Source: Neopestalotiopsis rosae (taxonomy: Eukaryota; Ascomycota; Sordariomycetes; Amphisphaeriales; Sporocadaceae). From it: a DNA stretch of 64,000 bases. This document shows, piece by piece, positions 34,591 through 46,698 of the stretch (its first letter is position 1; the number at the start of each line of letters is the position of its first letter). A program made the translations under genes and the position numbers. The stretch covers positions 4,278,001 through 4,342,000 of the forward strand of contig JALGAS010000005.1 of NCBI GenBank assembly GCA_023078685.1, given 5' to 3'. The notes under the pieces were generated by a model. The model was given only the letters and a program-made list of their open reading frames with translations, did no database searches and was not told where the DNA came from.

Positions 34591-36336
34591 ATGCTTCAGG
34601 TTGCTGTACTCAGTCAACAAAACTCGATCATGCCTGTAGCTGAGCCCCAAGTCAACCAGATCACCACGGCTGGGATTCAGGCCCCACAGCCAGTGCTGCT
34701 CGCGATCGGCAACGCAAGCCATGTGGACGACGACGATGTCAACTCGAGACAGGAAAACAACTTGCCCGTTTCCGATGATGTCGCGTTGGTTGACCCAGTC
34801 TATTCGGTCCTGACTTCTCGGCAGAAGCGGACCGCGGTCATGATAGTTTCTTTCGTGGCCATGATATCGCCGCTCTCTGGCAACATCTATTACCCGGCAA
34901 CTACAGCGCTTGCCAAAGAATTCAAAGTCAGCGAATCGTTGATACAGCTCACCATCACTACTTACCAGGTAACGTAGCCACCACTTTTCGACATCGAATG
35001 ATGGGATTCGCCTCGCTAAGTGGCTGTCCAGATCTTCCAAGGTATAGCCCCATCGTTTATTGGAAACTACTCGGATATATATGGCCGACGGCCGGCCTAT
35101 GCGATCTGCTTCATCATATACTTTTTCGCCAATGTCGGACTAGCCCTTCAGACCAGTTATTCAGCTCTCTTGATACTGCGATGCCTACAATCCACTGGCT
35201 CCTCGGCTACCGTGGCTCTCGGTGCCGGAACTGTCGTGGACCTAGTGACACGTGCGGAGCGAGGTGGCTTCATTGCGTATGCCGCCCTAGGTGTGACATT
35301 AGGTCCTGCTCTTGCCCCCATCATCGGTGGGCTACTGACGGAATATCTCGGATGGCGATCTATCTTTTGGTTTCTGGCAATATTCTCGGCCGCTCTGTTT
35401 TCTGTCTATTTCATATTTGTGCCAGAAACGGCGCGTGGGGTGGTCGGCAATGGCAGTACTGCCCCGTCACGCTTTGCCATGACGCCGTTGCAGCTTATCA
35501 AAAGTCACCGTAAAGTTGGGGAAGAGTCAAAGGTTGAGCAGTCAAAGGATAAGACCGATCGAAAGCGTCTCAATCCTTTCGCGGCCCTGAAGATCCTTGG
35601 TGAGAAGGAAGGCGTTGTCACTCTTGGTTTTGGGGCACTCATGTACGGTGGCTATTTTATGGTGCTGACAACCCTTCCCATACAGCTCACGGAGCGTTTT
35701 GGTTTCAACGCCGCGCAGACAGGGCTGTGCTACATACCAATATTCATAGGATCCTTGTTCAGTCGATCCATAGCTGGAAAGCTTCTTGACTGGAACTTCC
35801 GCAGGCATGCCAAGCTCCTGGGCATAGAAGTGACCAAGAACAAAGAACAGGATCTCGATGTTCTGCCTATAGAAGCCGCACGCCTACAGATCTGCATTCC
35901 AATGATATACCTCACCGCACTCTGCGTCGTCACCTACGGATGGACAGTGCAAACAAAGGCCTCGTTGGCAGGAATTGAAGCGAGCTTATTCTTCCTAGGC
36001 TTGTTCAACTCTGGCGGGCTATCTGGACTGAACACACTTGTCGTGGATACTCATCATGAAAGCCCTGCTACAGCACTGGCCGCGAACAACCTCTTTCGCT
36101 GCCTCCTTAGTGCTGGTGCCACCGCTCTTGCCGTACCACTAATCAACAGAATAGGCATTGGTTGGACATCTGTTTTCATTGCAGGAGTCTGGATTTTCTT
36201 TAGCCCTTGTCTATGGTTAGTTCTCAAGTATGGGGCCAAATGGAGACACGATGAGAAGATCAAGTTGAGTAAGGCGAAGCCACAGAAGAACAGCATTGCC
36301 GAGGACTCTGGTCGGGGCACTAGTTCTGGCGGTTGA
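34591..36336 (+). CDS. MFS transporter, DHA1 (drug:H+ antiporter-1) family
   Basis: Two exons (34591-34968, 35032-36336; 63-bp intron with GTAACG donor) encode 560 residues from the first ATG. A second ATG 13 codons on (MPVAEPQ) is equally possible. A cytosolic N-terminus of about 85 residues precedes twelve predicted membrane helices. The first loop carries GNYSDIYGRRPAY, the family's motif A, and the helix 5 region has ALGVTLGPALAPIIGG, the antiporter motif C. A charged central loop (KSHRKVGEESKVEQSKD) separates the halves. Relatives include yeast Qdr and Flr-type exporters of drugs and metabolites. It lies 2.4 kb beyond the third UstYa-like gene, outside the repeat-bracketed block, so its link to that cluster is only positional. 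Confidence 0.88.
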
Positions 36337-36367
36337 GATCTCCCTGACAACACAGTGCTATGGCCAC

Positions 36368-37466
36368 CTACGGACAGAACCCTCGAACCCCCACCGAAAA
36401 AAAGTATTCGTCGAAGCGAAACGTCGTATTTGGTAAAAACGTGTCCTGGGTGTGATAACAACTACGCAGGTCGATCTCCTCGTAGTAGCTCCGCCAGCCT
36501 GTGCAGGTCGGATCGACAACACATAGTTTGTGGCAAGTGTACTCGGACGTGGACCTGGGAACAATGTACCAGGACACGTTGGCCCCAACGGCTTCGTCGT
36601 AGCACTCGACCAGGAAATCGTCGACGCACCGCTCCGCGCCCTTCTCCCCGGTACATAGAAATAGCGGTTGCGGAGGCCCGGGAGTCGGCTGCATTGGCTC
36701 AGACGGAAGACTAATCGTCGTTGTGGGCGCCATGCAGCCCGTTGCTGCGATTGCTGAAAACGTCACAGGTTCACGGGTCGAAGAAATTGTGGTACTCGTG
36801 AAAGCTAGGCCCCCGTCACAGCAAGCTGCCGAATCGAAATGTGTTAGACCTGCCCTTCGATAGAGGAGGAGACCTTTCTATAGAACCACACTCCGGGGCA
36901 ACTAATAGGAACATTCCCCCGCCTAGCATAAAGCTAAAACCAATATTTGCGTGCAGGGTGACATTTGAAACCTCGAAATATAACGACTTACTTTGGAAGA
37001 AATTCGTTGAATTCAATGGATGATTGCAGCTGAGGATACCACTGCTACTCAGCTCGCATTGGAGTGCAATATAATCGGTTATGCCTTGTAGTTCTTCATA
37101 TGTCTTAAAGAAGACTGCCGAGTAGAAACCAGGATTTTGATAGGTTGCTGCAATGAGTCCATTGTGTCCTGGGACGCTTTCATAGTCGATCAGTCTTTGA
37201 CTGCTGGTGTCCAAGGCTAATTTTGCTGCTGCTGCCTCGGAGTCCGTAAGGGCCCCATCAACGAATCCAGCATCATCGAACAGGTAGAGAAAACCTGCAC
37301 GTGTTCCGTTGGTATAATGAGCAGAGAGGGTGAAGCAGTCTGTAGAAACTGGGGTCGGCGATGGCGGTGGTGGTGGGGGCGGTGGTGGTGGTGATACATG
37401 ATAGCCAGCTGACACCACTGCGATTGCTATAGATGCGACCAGGAACGTGTAATCAAAGGAGATCAT
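36368..37466 (-). CDS. Secreted Cys-rich protein with polyproline stretch and PAN/Apple-like end
   Basis: Two exons (37466-36992 and 36849-36368; 142-bp intron with GTAAGT donor) encode 318 residues. The chosen start gives a signal peptide (FLVASIAIAVVSAG); an in-frame ATG 28 codons upstream would bury it. After it come ten consecutive Pro codons, a domain starting CFTLSAHYTNGTRAG with one disulfide-like Cys pair, a Ser/Thr/Pro-rich linker, and a C-terminal segment CTGEKGAERCVDDFLVEC, CHKLCVVDPTCTGW, CYH. Cys spacing and the CTGW element suggest an Apple/PAN-like fold. N-glycosylation sites are frequent. Function is unknown; a cell-wall or adhesion role is a guess. It converges with the MFS gene, 31 bp apart. 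Confidence 0.7.
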
Positions 37467-39802
37467 GGCTGGATTGTAAGAAAACGTGAACGATGATTTT
37501 CCAGGCTCTTGCAGAACTGAACAATAGACGCTGCCCTCAAGATCCGTCATCCGCTTTGGTATTTATACCCCGCTGACAATAGAGAGCACTGAGCAGTCCC
37601 AGATGCCGGATTGCTTTATAAACAACTTGAAGCAAAGGAATCACTGGCAGTGGTCGGTCAGTACTTGTCCCTCCTCGCCACCCAGCGGGATCTGAGGAGA
37701 ACAGGGTGAGAATCGGCTTTGCATTCCCGCTATTTGGTGTTCCAGCCACATGAGCAATTAGGGTTTGTCTCGATGGCGGTACTCACCAAGTGATAGCTAT
37801 TATCAATGCCCTTTGCGACTGAAATAAGAAGTGTTGATGAGGATCAAGACGGTATTCTGGTCCGTCTTCGCAATCTGCAGGCTTGCACCAATAAGGTGCA
37901 CCAAGTAGCGAGCCAAGCATATTCCGATGACAAAGAGGCGAAGAGGTTCGCGTCTAGTAGTTTCATGAATGCAAATCGCTGTGGGGAAGCGGGATGCATC
38001 TTTCCTTCTTGTTACACGAGGCCCTTTATTGTGTCTGATTGACGCTTTTCAGGTCCACTGTCCCACAATATAAGCGTACGCTGATAATCTGGGGAACTAC
38101 CCATCTGTGGGAGCTATCTGTCATGATGGCAATGTTCGACCTTCGGCTGAGGCGATCGAGTATGTAAGCCATAAGTACCTAGGTAGGTATCCGTAGTTCA
38201 CAAATTATCCTCAAGCGAAAAAGCTTCGTGCCTGCCGTAGTCAAAAGCCAAGTGTGCCAAGTGTTTGGGGCCGGATTTAGAGTCACGGGAATTCAAGGAT
38301 CATCTTACTCAAGTTCCGGTTCTGGTGCCGCGTGTAGTACAGTCAGATCTGTAAATGTGTCGTCGACCCGCCAGCCTGCCTGGGCTCGGCCTTTCAAAGG
38401 TCGTGCTTTCGAGTCCCCGGAGAAGAACGTGACCGTCGCCGTATCCGACTCCCCTTGCGACGCCATGGACACGAGCAGCGGACCAGAATTGAATGGCTTC
38501 CTATGCATCCAACTATGCATCCAAGGCACCCACGAAGTATCTTCTCAGAACTCTCGACATTGCTTCTCCAACGCGTCTGTCGTTAAGGAGCCCGGCGGGC
38601 TGATGCCGGAAACTCTTATGGTCAGAGACGCATGTGAATACATATTAGAACATCTATTCTGTCACGCAAGTCCAATCAGCCACCTTGCGAGACAGTTGAT
38701 AATGTTCAAGCCCCGGTGAGAGGCTTTATACACCTTTGAGTGGCCGGTACCGGCTTCTGTGTACATGATGTGGGTTGTAGGAGACGTTGGCATGCATTTC
38801 TAATTTTTTCGGAAGTGCTCTGCAAAATGAGAGACCAAACTGAGCGAGACGCTAAGCCGTGATTTGCTGGTAGTGGAAGATGATCTACCTATATGGACCA
38901 GACATATTGACCTGTGAGAGCCACCATTGAGTAATAAGAAGTCTTTATTAACCCTACAGGCTCCTCTTGAACGAAGTACATTTTCCGACTCAACACTTGA
39001 AATTTTTGTTTCGCGTGAGAACATACTGCCTGACCATTACACAACTTTTGAATTCATCCCGACACAATGGTCAACAGGGGGAAAGTCAATATCAGGTTGT
39101 TCATCCAAACCGCCATCATCATATCAACATTAGAATGAAGCCGTGCTGTCACGATTATCAACACCGTCACAAGTCGCAGAAGGGGGGAAATATTAGCTGC
39201 GAAATATAAAAAAAACTGCACTATAATTGTATATATGCAGAATTTCTGAAAAATTCTTTCCGGTTAAGTTTAGTTATAGCACATTAATCGGCACTGATGA
39301 GATTAGTATAATTGGGCAAAGGCCCCAGAGACTCTATTTACCAGCTGTAGGATGAGCTTACTTCAGGTGCCAAATAGCGCTCCAGGGCACGCAAAGAAGT
39401 GGGGTGACAGTGGGCACCCGATGAGTCAGGCCGCTAACATATTCGTCTCCCTTAGCTAGGAGAGTCTCCCTTAGCTAGGAGAGTGCGCACGGGGGTTACC
39501 GTATAATAATATACTTTGTAGTGCTGCGTGCGTATGGTCGCATATCCTCATAGCGCCGGTTTGCGAGATTATAGTATATGTCTCGATCTTGCGAAAAGGA
39601 TTCGAACGATTCCACCTGTAAGAGTGCCGGTCGGAATTCTATCCAAGTTTGTCACTCTGGTTCCATTCCTCTCGTATAATTCATCATTATTGGCGCGAAT
39701 ATTTGTATTTTTTTCCCCCTTACCATGCTCTCCGACTCTTGAGACTCGACTCTATCTACATAAGTTTGCGTCCCGTCGTATCCAAGACCGGGTCCCGCCG
39801 CA
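37467..39802. other. 2.3-kb intergenic stretch, repeats near its right end
   Basis: A frame of 163 codons at 38228-38719 begins at GTG and has a comparable open frame opposite it; neither shows a motif and I do not call it. From about 39415 a member of the dispersed repeat family begins and runs to the ankyrin gene start. Confidence 0.5.
39415..39700 (+). repeat. Dispersed repeat copy B, upstream of the ankyrin gene
   Basis: It shares GATGAGTCAG, GGCGTATGGTCGCAT-like and CTCTGGTTCCATTCCTCTCGTA-like blocks, in the same order and orientation, with copy C at 42183-42465, roughly two thirds identical by eye. It contains a perfect tandem pair of a 19-bp palindrome-like unit (TCTCCCTTAGCTAGGAGAG, 39446-39464 and 39465-39483). 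Confidence 0.65.
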
Positions 39803-41539
39803 ATGGAGAGGCCACCTGCCTGCATGAAGGTACTGAACGCACCACCATACGATGTCTTCTACACAGATGACCGTCTTGACGCATGGGACACCCTGCTGTG
39901 TATGATTGTGAGGCGCGATGATGCGGACGCTCTGACAGAATACCTTAGCACGTACCCCTACAGTCTCAAGGGCCCGGCCGTAGTCCAGGACCATCAGGGT
40001 ACCGTCTTCCCGGATGCTTTCGAGTACGCAGCCACTTGGGGAGCCACCAAGGTTCTGCGCTTGCTCTTCGATTACGAGACCAAGCACCCCGAGCAAGACT
40101 TCCGCTGTCTCGGTGCCAAGGGTTATGGCTTGCTGAACCTCGCCTGCCACCACGGCCAGTTGGAGACAGTGCGATATCTTCTCCAGGTCTCGCACGACGT
40201 GGCAGGCGACGTGAGACTCCGCGATGGCGACGGCTGGACGCCCTTGCTGGCAGCCGCCGACGCATTGGCTGATTGGCACAAGCATAGGAGGTATCACCAC
40301 GGGCTCGACGTTGCCAGCTACACAGGCCAATGTGAAGAGATCATGGCACTGCTACTCGACAAGGGCGCGCCCGCCGACGACGTACGGGAGCGTCAGTTCT
40401 GGGATCGGGGAGGCCGTTTCTTCGAAATCCATTATCGGAAGCGGTGGTTCGAAGGTTACACTGAGGAGGAAGCGGCTAAAATTCCAGAGCTGATTGTGCC
40501 GCCTCAAGATCCGGTTCTGACCTGCACTACCCATACTGTTCTCTCTCTCGCCATGCGAAGGGCCAGCGCCATGATGATCAAGCGCATACTCGACGGGGGT
40601 GCAGATGTCAATGTGCAATTGACGTTGCCAGTCGGCGAAACACGCTTCAATACACCGTTACACATCGCTGCCCGTTATTTCAATGTGGCGGCCATCGACG
40701 TCCTATATGACAGGATTGGGGACACTGAGTTCAAGAAGCTGATGAAAGCCCAGGACTTTCAGGGGTCTACAGCCTTGCGCCTTGCCACTCGAGGAGCTCG
40801 CTTTATGCTGCCAACGGACCAGATTGTACCCCAAGGTGTCGCAACCTTTTCGGCCCTGTTGCGCTCTTGTGATCCCGGGGATGTTGACGCAAGAGAATGT
40901 TCTGATCATTCGACACTACTACATTTCGCGCTACTCTCTAGCTTTCATATCAGCGATATACCGACGCAACACGCGCTGCGCGCCCGCGTAGCCAGACTGC
41001 TGGTTGAGCATGGCGCCAATCCAGCCCTGAAGATGTCCGACGGCGGAAATGGTCTACACGCCTTGGCACACACCTTTCCAAGCACCAGCGATGACAAGTG
41101 TGCCGAGGCCGGACTCATAACACTGTTCGTGGGCCGTGGTGTGTCGGTAGATGACGGCAATAACTCTGGGGACACGGCGCTCCATGTGGCTGCGCGTAGT
41201 TGCCCGAGACCGGCGGCAGTGCGGACCTTGTTGCGGCACGGCGCGACGCCCGAGGTGCTCAACAAGGCGGGAGACACGCCGCTGCATGTAGCGGCCGTTT
41301 TGAGCACCGCTTTCCGGAACGAAGATCTAGAGTTCCAGCAGGCAGTGGAGATGCAAGACGAGGTAATGCGGCTTCTCGTGGAGGCTGCTAGCAGTCTTTG
41401 CGGAAATCCCATGGAAAAGCAAAACGCGTCAGGCAAGACGCCGCTCGAGATCAAGAACCAGTCAAGAGAGAAGGTCAAGGAAGAAATCGCGCCGCGGTAC
41501 ATAAGAGGAAGAGGCTGGGGCAGGGGCAGGGGACGTTAG
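39803..41539 (+). CDS. Ankyrin-repeat protein with Arg-Gly-rich C-terminus
   Basis: A single uninterrupted frame of 578 codons. Ankyrin repeats run through most of the protein. Good examples are GLLNLACHHGQLETVRYLL, NTPLHIAARYFNVAAIDVL, STLLHFALLSSF with RLLVEHGANPAL, DTALHVAARSCPRPAAVRTL and DTPLHVAAVL. The last residues are RGRGWGRGRGR, an RGG-like tail of the kind seen in RNA- or nucleic-acid-binding proteins. No signal peptide or membrane helix is present. Lack of introns and a position between repeat copies are typical of fast-changing fungal ankyrin families. The partner or target is unknown. Confidence 0.82.
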   Translation: MERPPACMKVLNAPPYDVFYTDDRLDAWDTLLCMIVRRDDADALTEYLSTYPYSLKGPAVVQDHQGTVFPDAFEYAATWGATKVLRLLFDYETKHPEQDFRCLGAKGYGLLNLACHHGQLETVRYLLQVSHDVAGDVRLRDGDGWTPLLAAADALADWHKHRRYHHGLDVASYTGQCEEIMALLLDKGAPADDVRERQFWDRGGRFFEIHYRKRWFEGYTEEEAAKIPELIVPPQDPVLTCTTHTVLSLAMRRASAMMIKRILDGGADVNVQLTLPVGETRFNTPLHIAARYFNVAAIDVLYDRIGDTEFKKLMKAQDFQGSTALRLATRGARFMLPTDQIVPQGVATFSALLRSCDPGDVDARECSDHSTLLHFALLSSFHISDIPTQHALRARVARLLVEHGANPALKMSDGGNGLHALAHTFPSTSDDKCAEAGLITLFVGRGVSVDDGNNSGDTALHVAARSCPRPAAVRTLLRHGATPEVLNKAGDTPLHVAAVLSTAFRNEDLEFQQAVEMQDEVMRLLVEAASSLCGNPMEKQNASGKTPLEIKNQSREKVKEEIAPRYIRGRGWGRGRGR

Positions 41540-41825
41540 GCAGGGAGGGCAACAGATCGTGACGCAAGCTCTAGCTGACACGCAAGGGTAACGATCATAA
41601 TAATCTTGAATATAAATCGATGCCTTTGGAGCCTATTGCTCTGTACATCCGTCATCCAGCTCACCCAGCTCGACAATTACCTATACGCGGAAACATACAG
41701 GGCTGGCCGCGTGTCCGCTGTAATTGCTGATTCATTATAATTCTACATTTTTTAACATCACTATGCTTATCCCGTTTGTTTTCTTCTCTTTCGTTTTTTT
41801 TTTTCTCTAATTCGTAACTCAACGT

Positions 41826-42035
41826 GGTATAGTGGGCGTCGTCGAAAACCCTGTGAAGGTGAGCATTATTGCGGTGGTTCTGGCGCTGTAGTCTTCGTGT
41901 CGTGGTGCTGGCGCTATGTTTGCGGCGCTGTGTTGCTAGCGAACTACAGCGCTAAAACCCAGCACCATAGCGCCAGAAGCGCACTACCTCGAATTATACT
42001 CAACATCATGGTTTCTTCGGCCACGCTTAGTATAT
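41826..42035. repeat. Inverted pair of a TGGGCGTCGTCGAA / TGGCGCTGTAG element
   Basis: The left arm runs GTGGGCGTCGTCGAA to GGTTCTGGCGCTGTAG. The right arm is its diverged complement, ending CGGCCACGC. A third diverged copy in the left-arm orientation lies at about 33735-33815 (GGCGGGCGTGGTCGAAGAAA to TTCTGGCGCTG). Confidence 0.6.
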
Positions 42036-42182
42036 AGCGACATGAAAGATAATGATTACAACAAATTGGCGATTCCAGTGACGTTACGCTTGCGGCGAGA
42101 AAGATAGCAAGATGAGCGACTCGTGGACTACACAATATCCACGGCACCCGGGGATGTATTGGGTGCTGGCAACGTACAGCTG

Positions 42183-42465
42183 ATGAGTCAGCAATTTGGA
42201 GGTGCACCGGGCGGCTAACAGGAATACTATTCGTCTCCAGCTTAGCTAAAGAAGAGTGGACGGGGTAATCGTGTAATCTGGTGCGGCGAGCGTATGGTCG
42301 CATGTCCTCATTGTGCTGGTGTTGCAATATCATAGGATAAGGAAAATGACTCAGTCTTGGGTAAAGGAATTATTCAATCCCATTTAGAAGAGCGCCAGTC
42401 AGATCTTCATCCAAATTTGTTACTCTGGCTCATTTCTCTCGTACAATCTATTATTATTGGCGTGA
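42183..42465 (+). repeat. Dispersed repeat copy C
   Basis: It starts ATGAGTCAGCAATTTGG as copy A does, and continues through AGCGTATGGTCGCATG to CTCTGGCTCATTTCTCTCGTA as copy B does. It therefore links the two and shows that they are one family. Confidence 0.65.
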
Positions 42466-43484
42466 TCAGGTGAGCGCTGCTCAATAGAGCCACTCCATTC
42501 CAAACCATCTCAAGAGATCGCCTCTCCACAAACGCCACGTCGGGGACAATTGACAAGACTCAACATTTGAAGCTTCGTATGATCATAGACCCGAAAACCC
42601 TCATGTGATGAAGGAGGGGATTTGTAGAACCCCTCAGACCCAAGCTCAATATCTTGCAAGCTTGAAAGTAATACACAGCGTGACCATGATGTCGAAATGT
42701 AACGGCGGCATTCCGGCACAGATACACATAGTCTTTCGCAACCACGATCCGAACGGCATCAAAGCTCGAGCAGATGATGATATGCACACAGCTGAATCGT
42801 CTATATCGAGTGACGCCCGCCCTGACTGGCCAATGGGTGATTATTCGCGTTTGATACGAGCTGACTCCGCATCAGGCCTACTCCTATTCGCTGCCAACCG
42901 GCCGCATGCGAAAAATGCGAAAACGAATCGCATGGGAAGACTCGCGAGCCGGGTATGATCCTGGTCGGCATCGTGCATTTGCGTTGCGGGGAAGCGGAGA
43001 AGGCCTGCTCGTGCGTCTTGGGGCCCCGGATTTACCGAGCAGGCCCCGGATTCCATACTCCATAAAGAGGAGAAAGCTATCGAGCGTTCGGCTTACATAC
43101 GAAAACGAGAGCTTCCGGGTGCATATGTCTTATGGTGGTAGTCAGATAGGCGTGGGGTATCATAGAAGCAACGCCAATCTGCCTAGGATAGTTCGAAGTT
43201 GCATGGGGCATGAAAAGCCCAATACACGTTAGGGCTACTTCACGTCGACCAGTCATCTTTGCACATATCTGCCAAGTGGTCTTATATCGGGCCGACCAGA
43301 ATGATTATATATCTAGATACGATGGCGTGTATGAAGTGTTCGCGCTGAGATGTCCCGAGCGAAGCTATTTGATCATTTACTATGGACGAATGTTAGCACA
43401 AGCGAAAGCATGCTACACTTAAGGAACAGATGTCCGGATATGGATCACAGGAACTCGCTACATCATCAGCTAGAGGACTAGAAA

Positions 43485-46400
43485 GTGATTATGTGGTCCA
43501 TCCCTGGGTCTTGGTTCTTGCTGCTCGGAGCCGGCAGTCTACTGCCTTCGGCCTGTGCAGACAGCGCTCTTGAAGGCACATTTAGCAATCCTTCTGTCAC
43601 TGCTCGTCCTCGTTTTCGTTATTGGCTCCCAGATTCTAGTGTCAGTGCTAGTATTCTTCAGAATGATATCAGATCAGTCGCATCAATCGGCGCAGGCGGC
43701 CTCGAATTCCTCCCTTTTTTCGGCTATGGAGGAGCGATGCACCCAGAGCCAGCTGGAGCTGACTGGGCCAAGGCGAACTTCGGTACTCCAGAATTCAGCG
43801 CCATCTTTCGAGCTGCACTTGAAGCCCATAGCGAAACGGGCCTCAAGATGGATTTTGCCATGGGCCCAAATCAGGGACAGGGCGTACCCGCCAGCACGCA
43901 AGATGAAGGCCTTCAATGGGATCTGGTAACGACACCGGGACATGACCCATACAATGAAAAAGGCTTACCCATGATAGGTTCCATTCACTACGCCAGTCAT
44001 AAACGGGACTTTTGATGACATAATACCCGGCTGGGGAGTAGGCGAACTAGTGTCACTCGTCTCGTCCGAAGTCACACTCATTGAGAATCTGACATACTCA
44101 GCTTCAAATGGGCTGGGAACGTTCAATGGCTCCTATCTTCAGTACACTTTGAAGAATGAGACGTTACAGGATTACACTCACGCTGTGGACAACAGGACTG
44201 GGACACTGCTCCTCAGTCTTGATTCGCAAACTAACACAAGTTCTCATCAGCTTTTTGCCTTCTACCAGAAACTTTCCCTCAACAAGAACTTGGCCATAAC
44301 AAGAGCAACACCGCAGACAATCCTTGATAATGGTTCCTACATTGTAGACCATTACTCGGCCTCAGGCGCAAATGTTATCACCAAATTCTGGGCAACCTAT
44401 ATTCTGAGCAACAATGTCTCGGAACTATTGAGAGAAGTCGGCAATTACGGTGTGTCTTGATACATGACTTGCAGCACTCACTATAGCTAACTCTTCGTAG
44501 GATGGGAGGATAGCGTGGAGATGACTTCAAACATATCCTGGTCTCAATCTCTGCCGGACCGTTTCCAGAAGCTAAAGGGCTATGACATTCGACTCTTCCT
44601 CCCACTTCTGGCATTCGCAGAAAACAATGTTGGCATTCAATCGAGCTCTCCTGGCTCTTTCAAGTGCGTTTTAGACACAGAGGACGGAGGCCAGGGGTAC
44701 CACAATGATTTTCATGCCACTCTTCAGGACGGTTATCGAGAGTACCTGCAGACTCTGACCAACTGGACCCACGCCACATTGGGTCTAGAGTTCTCCGCCC
44801 AACCTTCCTACAACCTCCCCATGGACATGGCGGCCACAATCCCTGACGTTGATGCGCCAGAATGCGAAAGTCTGGGATTTTTCGACAACGTTGATCTGTA
44901 TCTCAAGTTTTCGGGGCCTGCGCAATTAGCTGGGAAGCGCGTCATATCCAATGAGCTGGGCGCCGTTGCCGGCAAGGCATTTCAGTACACAATCCCGGAC
45001 CTGATCTTTGAGGCAAATCGAGGGTTCGCCGGCGGGGTCAACCAGTACGTGATCCACGGCATGGGATACACGGGTGAGTACTACAACAGTACTTGGCCTG
45101 GCTACGTGCCATGGGAATACATATTCTCCGAGACGTGGAACGAGAAACAGCCGGTATGGAATCATGGCATGGAAGACGCCATGAACTATCTTTCGAGGAC
45201 GCAGCAGGTCCTTCGGACTGGAGCCCCGAGGGTTGACCTTGCCGTATATTGGAAGCAGTCTATTACGACTATAGCTCCAGGGCATAGTATGACATATCTA
45301 ACACAAGACGGTAAGCACAACGACGAGATATACAAGTATACATGCTCACATTTTGTAGGATGGAGCTATTCCTACATCTCTCCCGAGAACTTTGGCTTAT
45401 CGGATGCCCGCGTTGAGAATAACACCCTGGGTCCGGATGGTCCTGCATGGAAAGCACTCATCATTGAGAGCTTACAAAATCTCACCGCATCGGCACTAGA
45501 AACGCTCTCCGGATATGCAGACGAGGGGCTTCCTGTAATTGTTGTTGATGGAGACCCCGGTTGCTACTCTCTCAAGGATAGCAGCTCTTGTGAGGACTTT
45601 GCATCTCAACTTGCGGCTTTCAAGGAACGGGAAATGGTGTATACAACATCCGCAGAGGGAGTCTCATCATTACTACAAAGTCTTGGTATCAGCCCCCGCA
45701 TCAGCGCGGATGAACAGGCGACATTACTTACGGTGTGGAGAGATGCACCACAAGATGAGACCGAGTATGCATTCATCTTTGCCGATTTGGAGCCATTTTC
45801 TGGACAGATCACTGCTGCAACGACACAAACGCCATACCTTCTCAATGCTTGGACTGGGGAGCAATCCCCGATACTCGTATATACACAGAACGAGTCGACC
45901 ACAACGATTTCCATTGACCTGAAGGTCAACCAAACCATGTTACTGGCCTTTTCCAACACATTATCGACTGAAATCTCAACACCAACTAGTCACATTACCC
46001 GCGTCCCAACTCAAGTCGTTGGATACGAGTTGAATGGAACGGGAGGAATCAGCATCCTCGTTGAATCATCGCAGGAGTCGGGAGGTCTGAGTACATCAAT
46101 GGGTCAAGACATCACTATCAATTCGTCCGACGTTCCTGCTCCCTTTGGACTTTCAAATTGGACTCTGGTGGTAGAACACTGGGAAGCGCCAAGTGACTTG
46201 TACGACGTGGAGACTATCGCGGCCAAGAGAAACACGACCCACGAGATGAGTCAGCTGATATCGTGGCGAGAGATTCCAGAACTGGTCAACGTGTCGGGTA
46301 TCGGCTACTACACCACCACCTTTGACTGGCCGCCTTCGGAAAGCAGCAACAACAATGGGACGACGAAACTGGGTGCCCATCTGACTACCACGTCCGCACT

Positions 46401-46698
46401 GTTGAATGTGGCTCGTGTACAAATCAACGGCCACTTGTTCACGGGCCTGGACCCCACGGGCCCCAAGGTTGACATATCCCATGTCCTGCGCCCGGGCCCC
46501 AATGATGTTATCATTATAGCGCCAACCATTATGTGGAATTATCTGAGGACAATATTTAGCGAGTTGAGAAACGCAGGTACCGTTCCTCTTTTGGCGCAAT
46601 ATGCTGCTGCCTTTGGTGGAGGGGTGTCCGATGCGGTCGACGTGGGCTTGACGGGACAAGTACTTGTGTCTCCTTTTCAGAGGATCGTATTGCCTTGA
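43485..46698 (+). CDS. Secreted GH106-like (alpha-L-rhamnosidase-type) glycoside hydrolase
   Basis: Four exons (43485-43925, 43978-44449, 44501-45310, 45359-46698; introns 52, 51 and 48 bp) encode 1,020 residues. The first intron restores WDLVPFTTPVINGTFDDI across what otherwise reads as a stop. A signal peptide (WFLLLGAGSLLPSACA) leads into FSNPSVTARPRFRYWLPDSS, then VASIGAGGLEFLPFFGYGG and LKMDFAMGPNQGQGVPA. This opening resembles GH106 rhamnosidases and related large fungal secreted proteins. A central region is followed by a C-terminal beta-sandwich with sugar-binding GH2-like features (LNVARVQINGHLFTGLDPTGP, then HVLRPGPNDVIIIAPT). There are many N-glycosylation sites. Family is by overall pattern only; the substrate, perhaps a rhamnose-containing pectin or gum, is inferred. 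Confidence 0.62.

Larger units (their letters stand above)
41540..43484. other. 1.9-kb gene-free stretch with repeat copies
   Basis: It holds a palindromic pair (41826-41895 against about 41945-42035) and repeat copy C. Open frames at 42605-43422 are short and motif-free. Confidence 0.5.

Noticed and set aside
38228..38719. Frame of 163 codons beginning at GTG
   Set aside because: No ATG start, no motif, and an equally open frame on the opposite strand.
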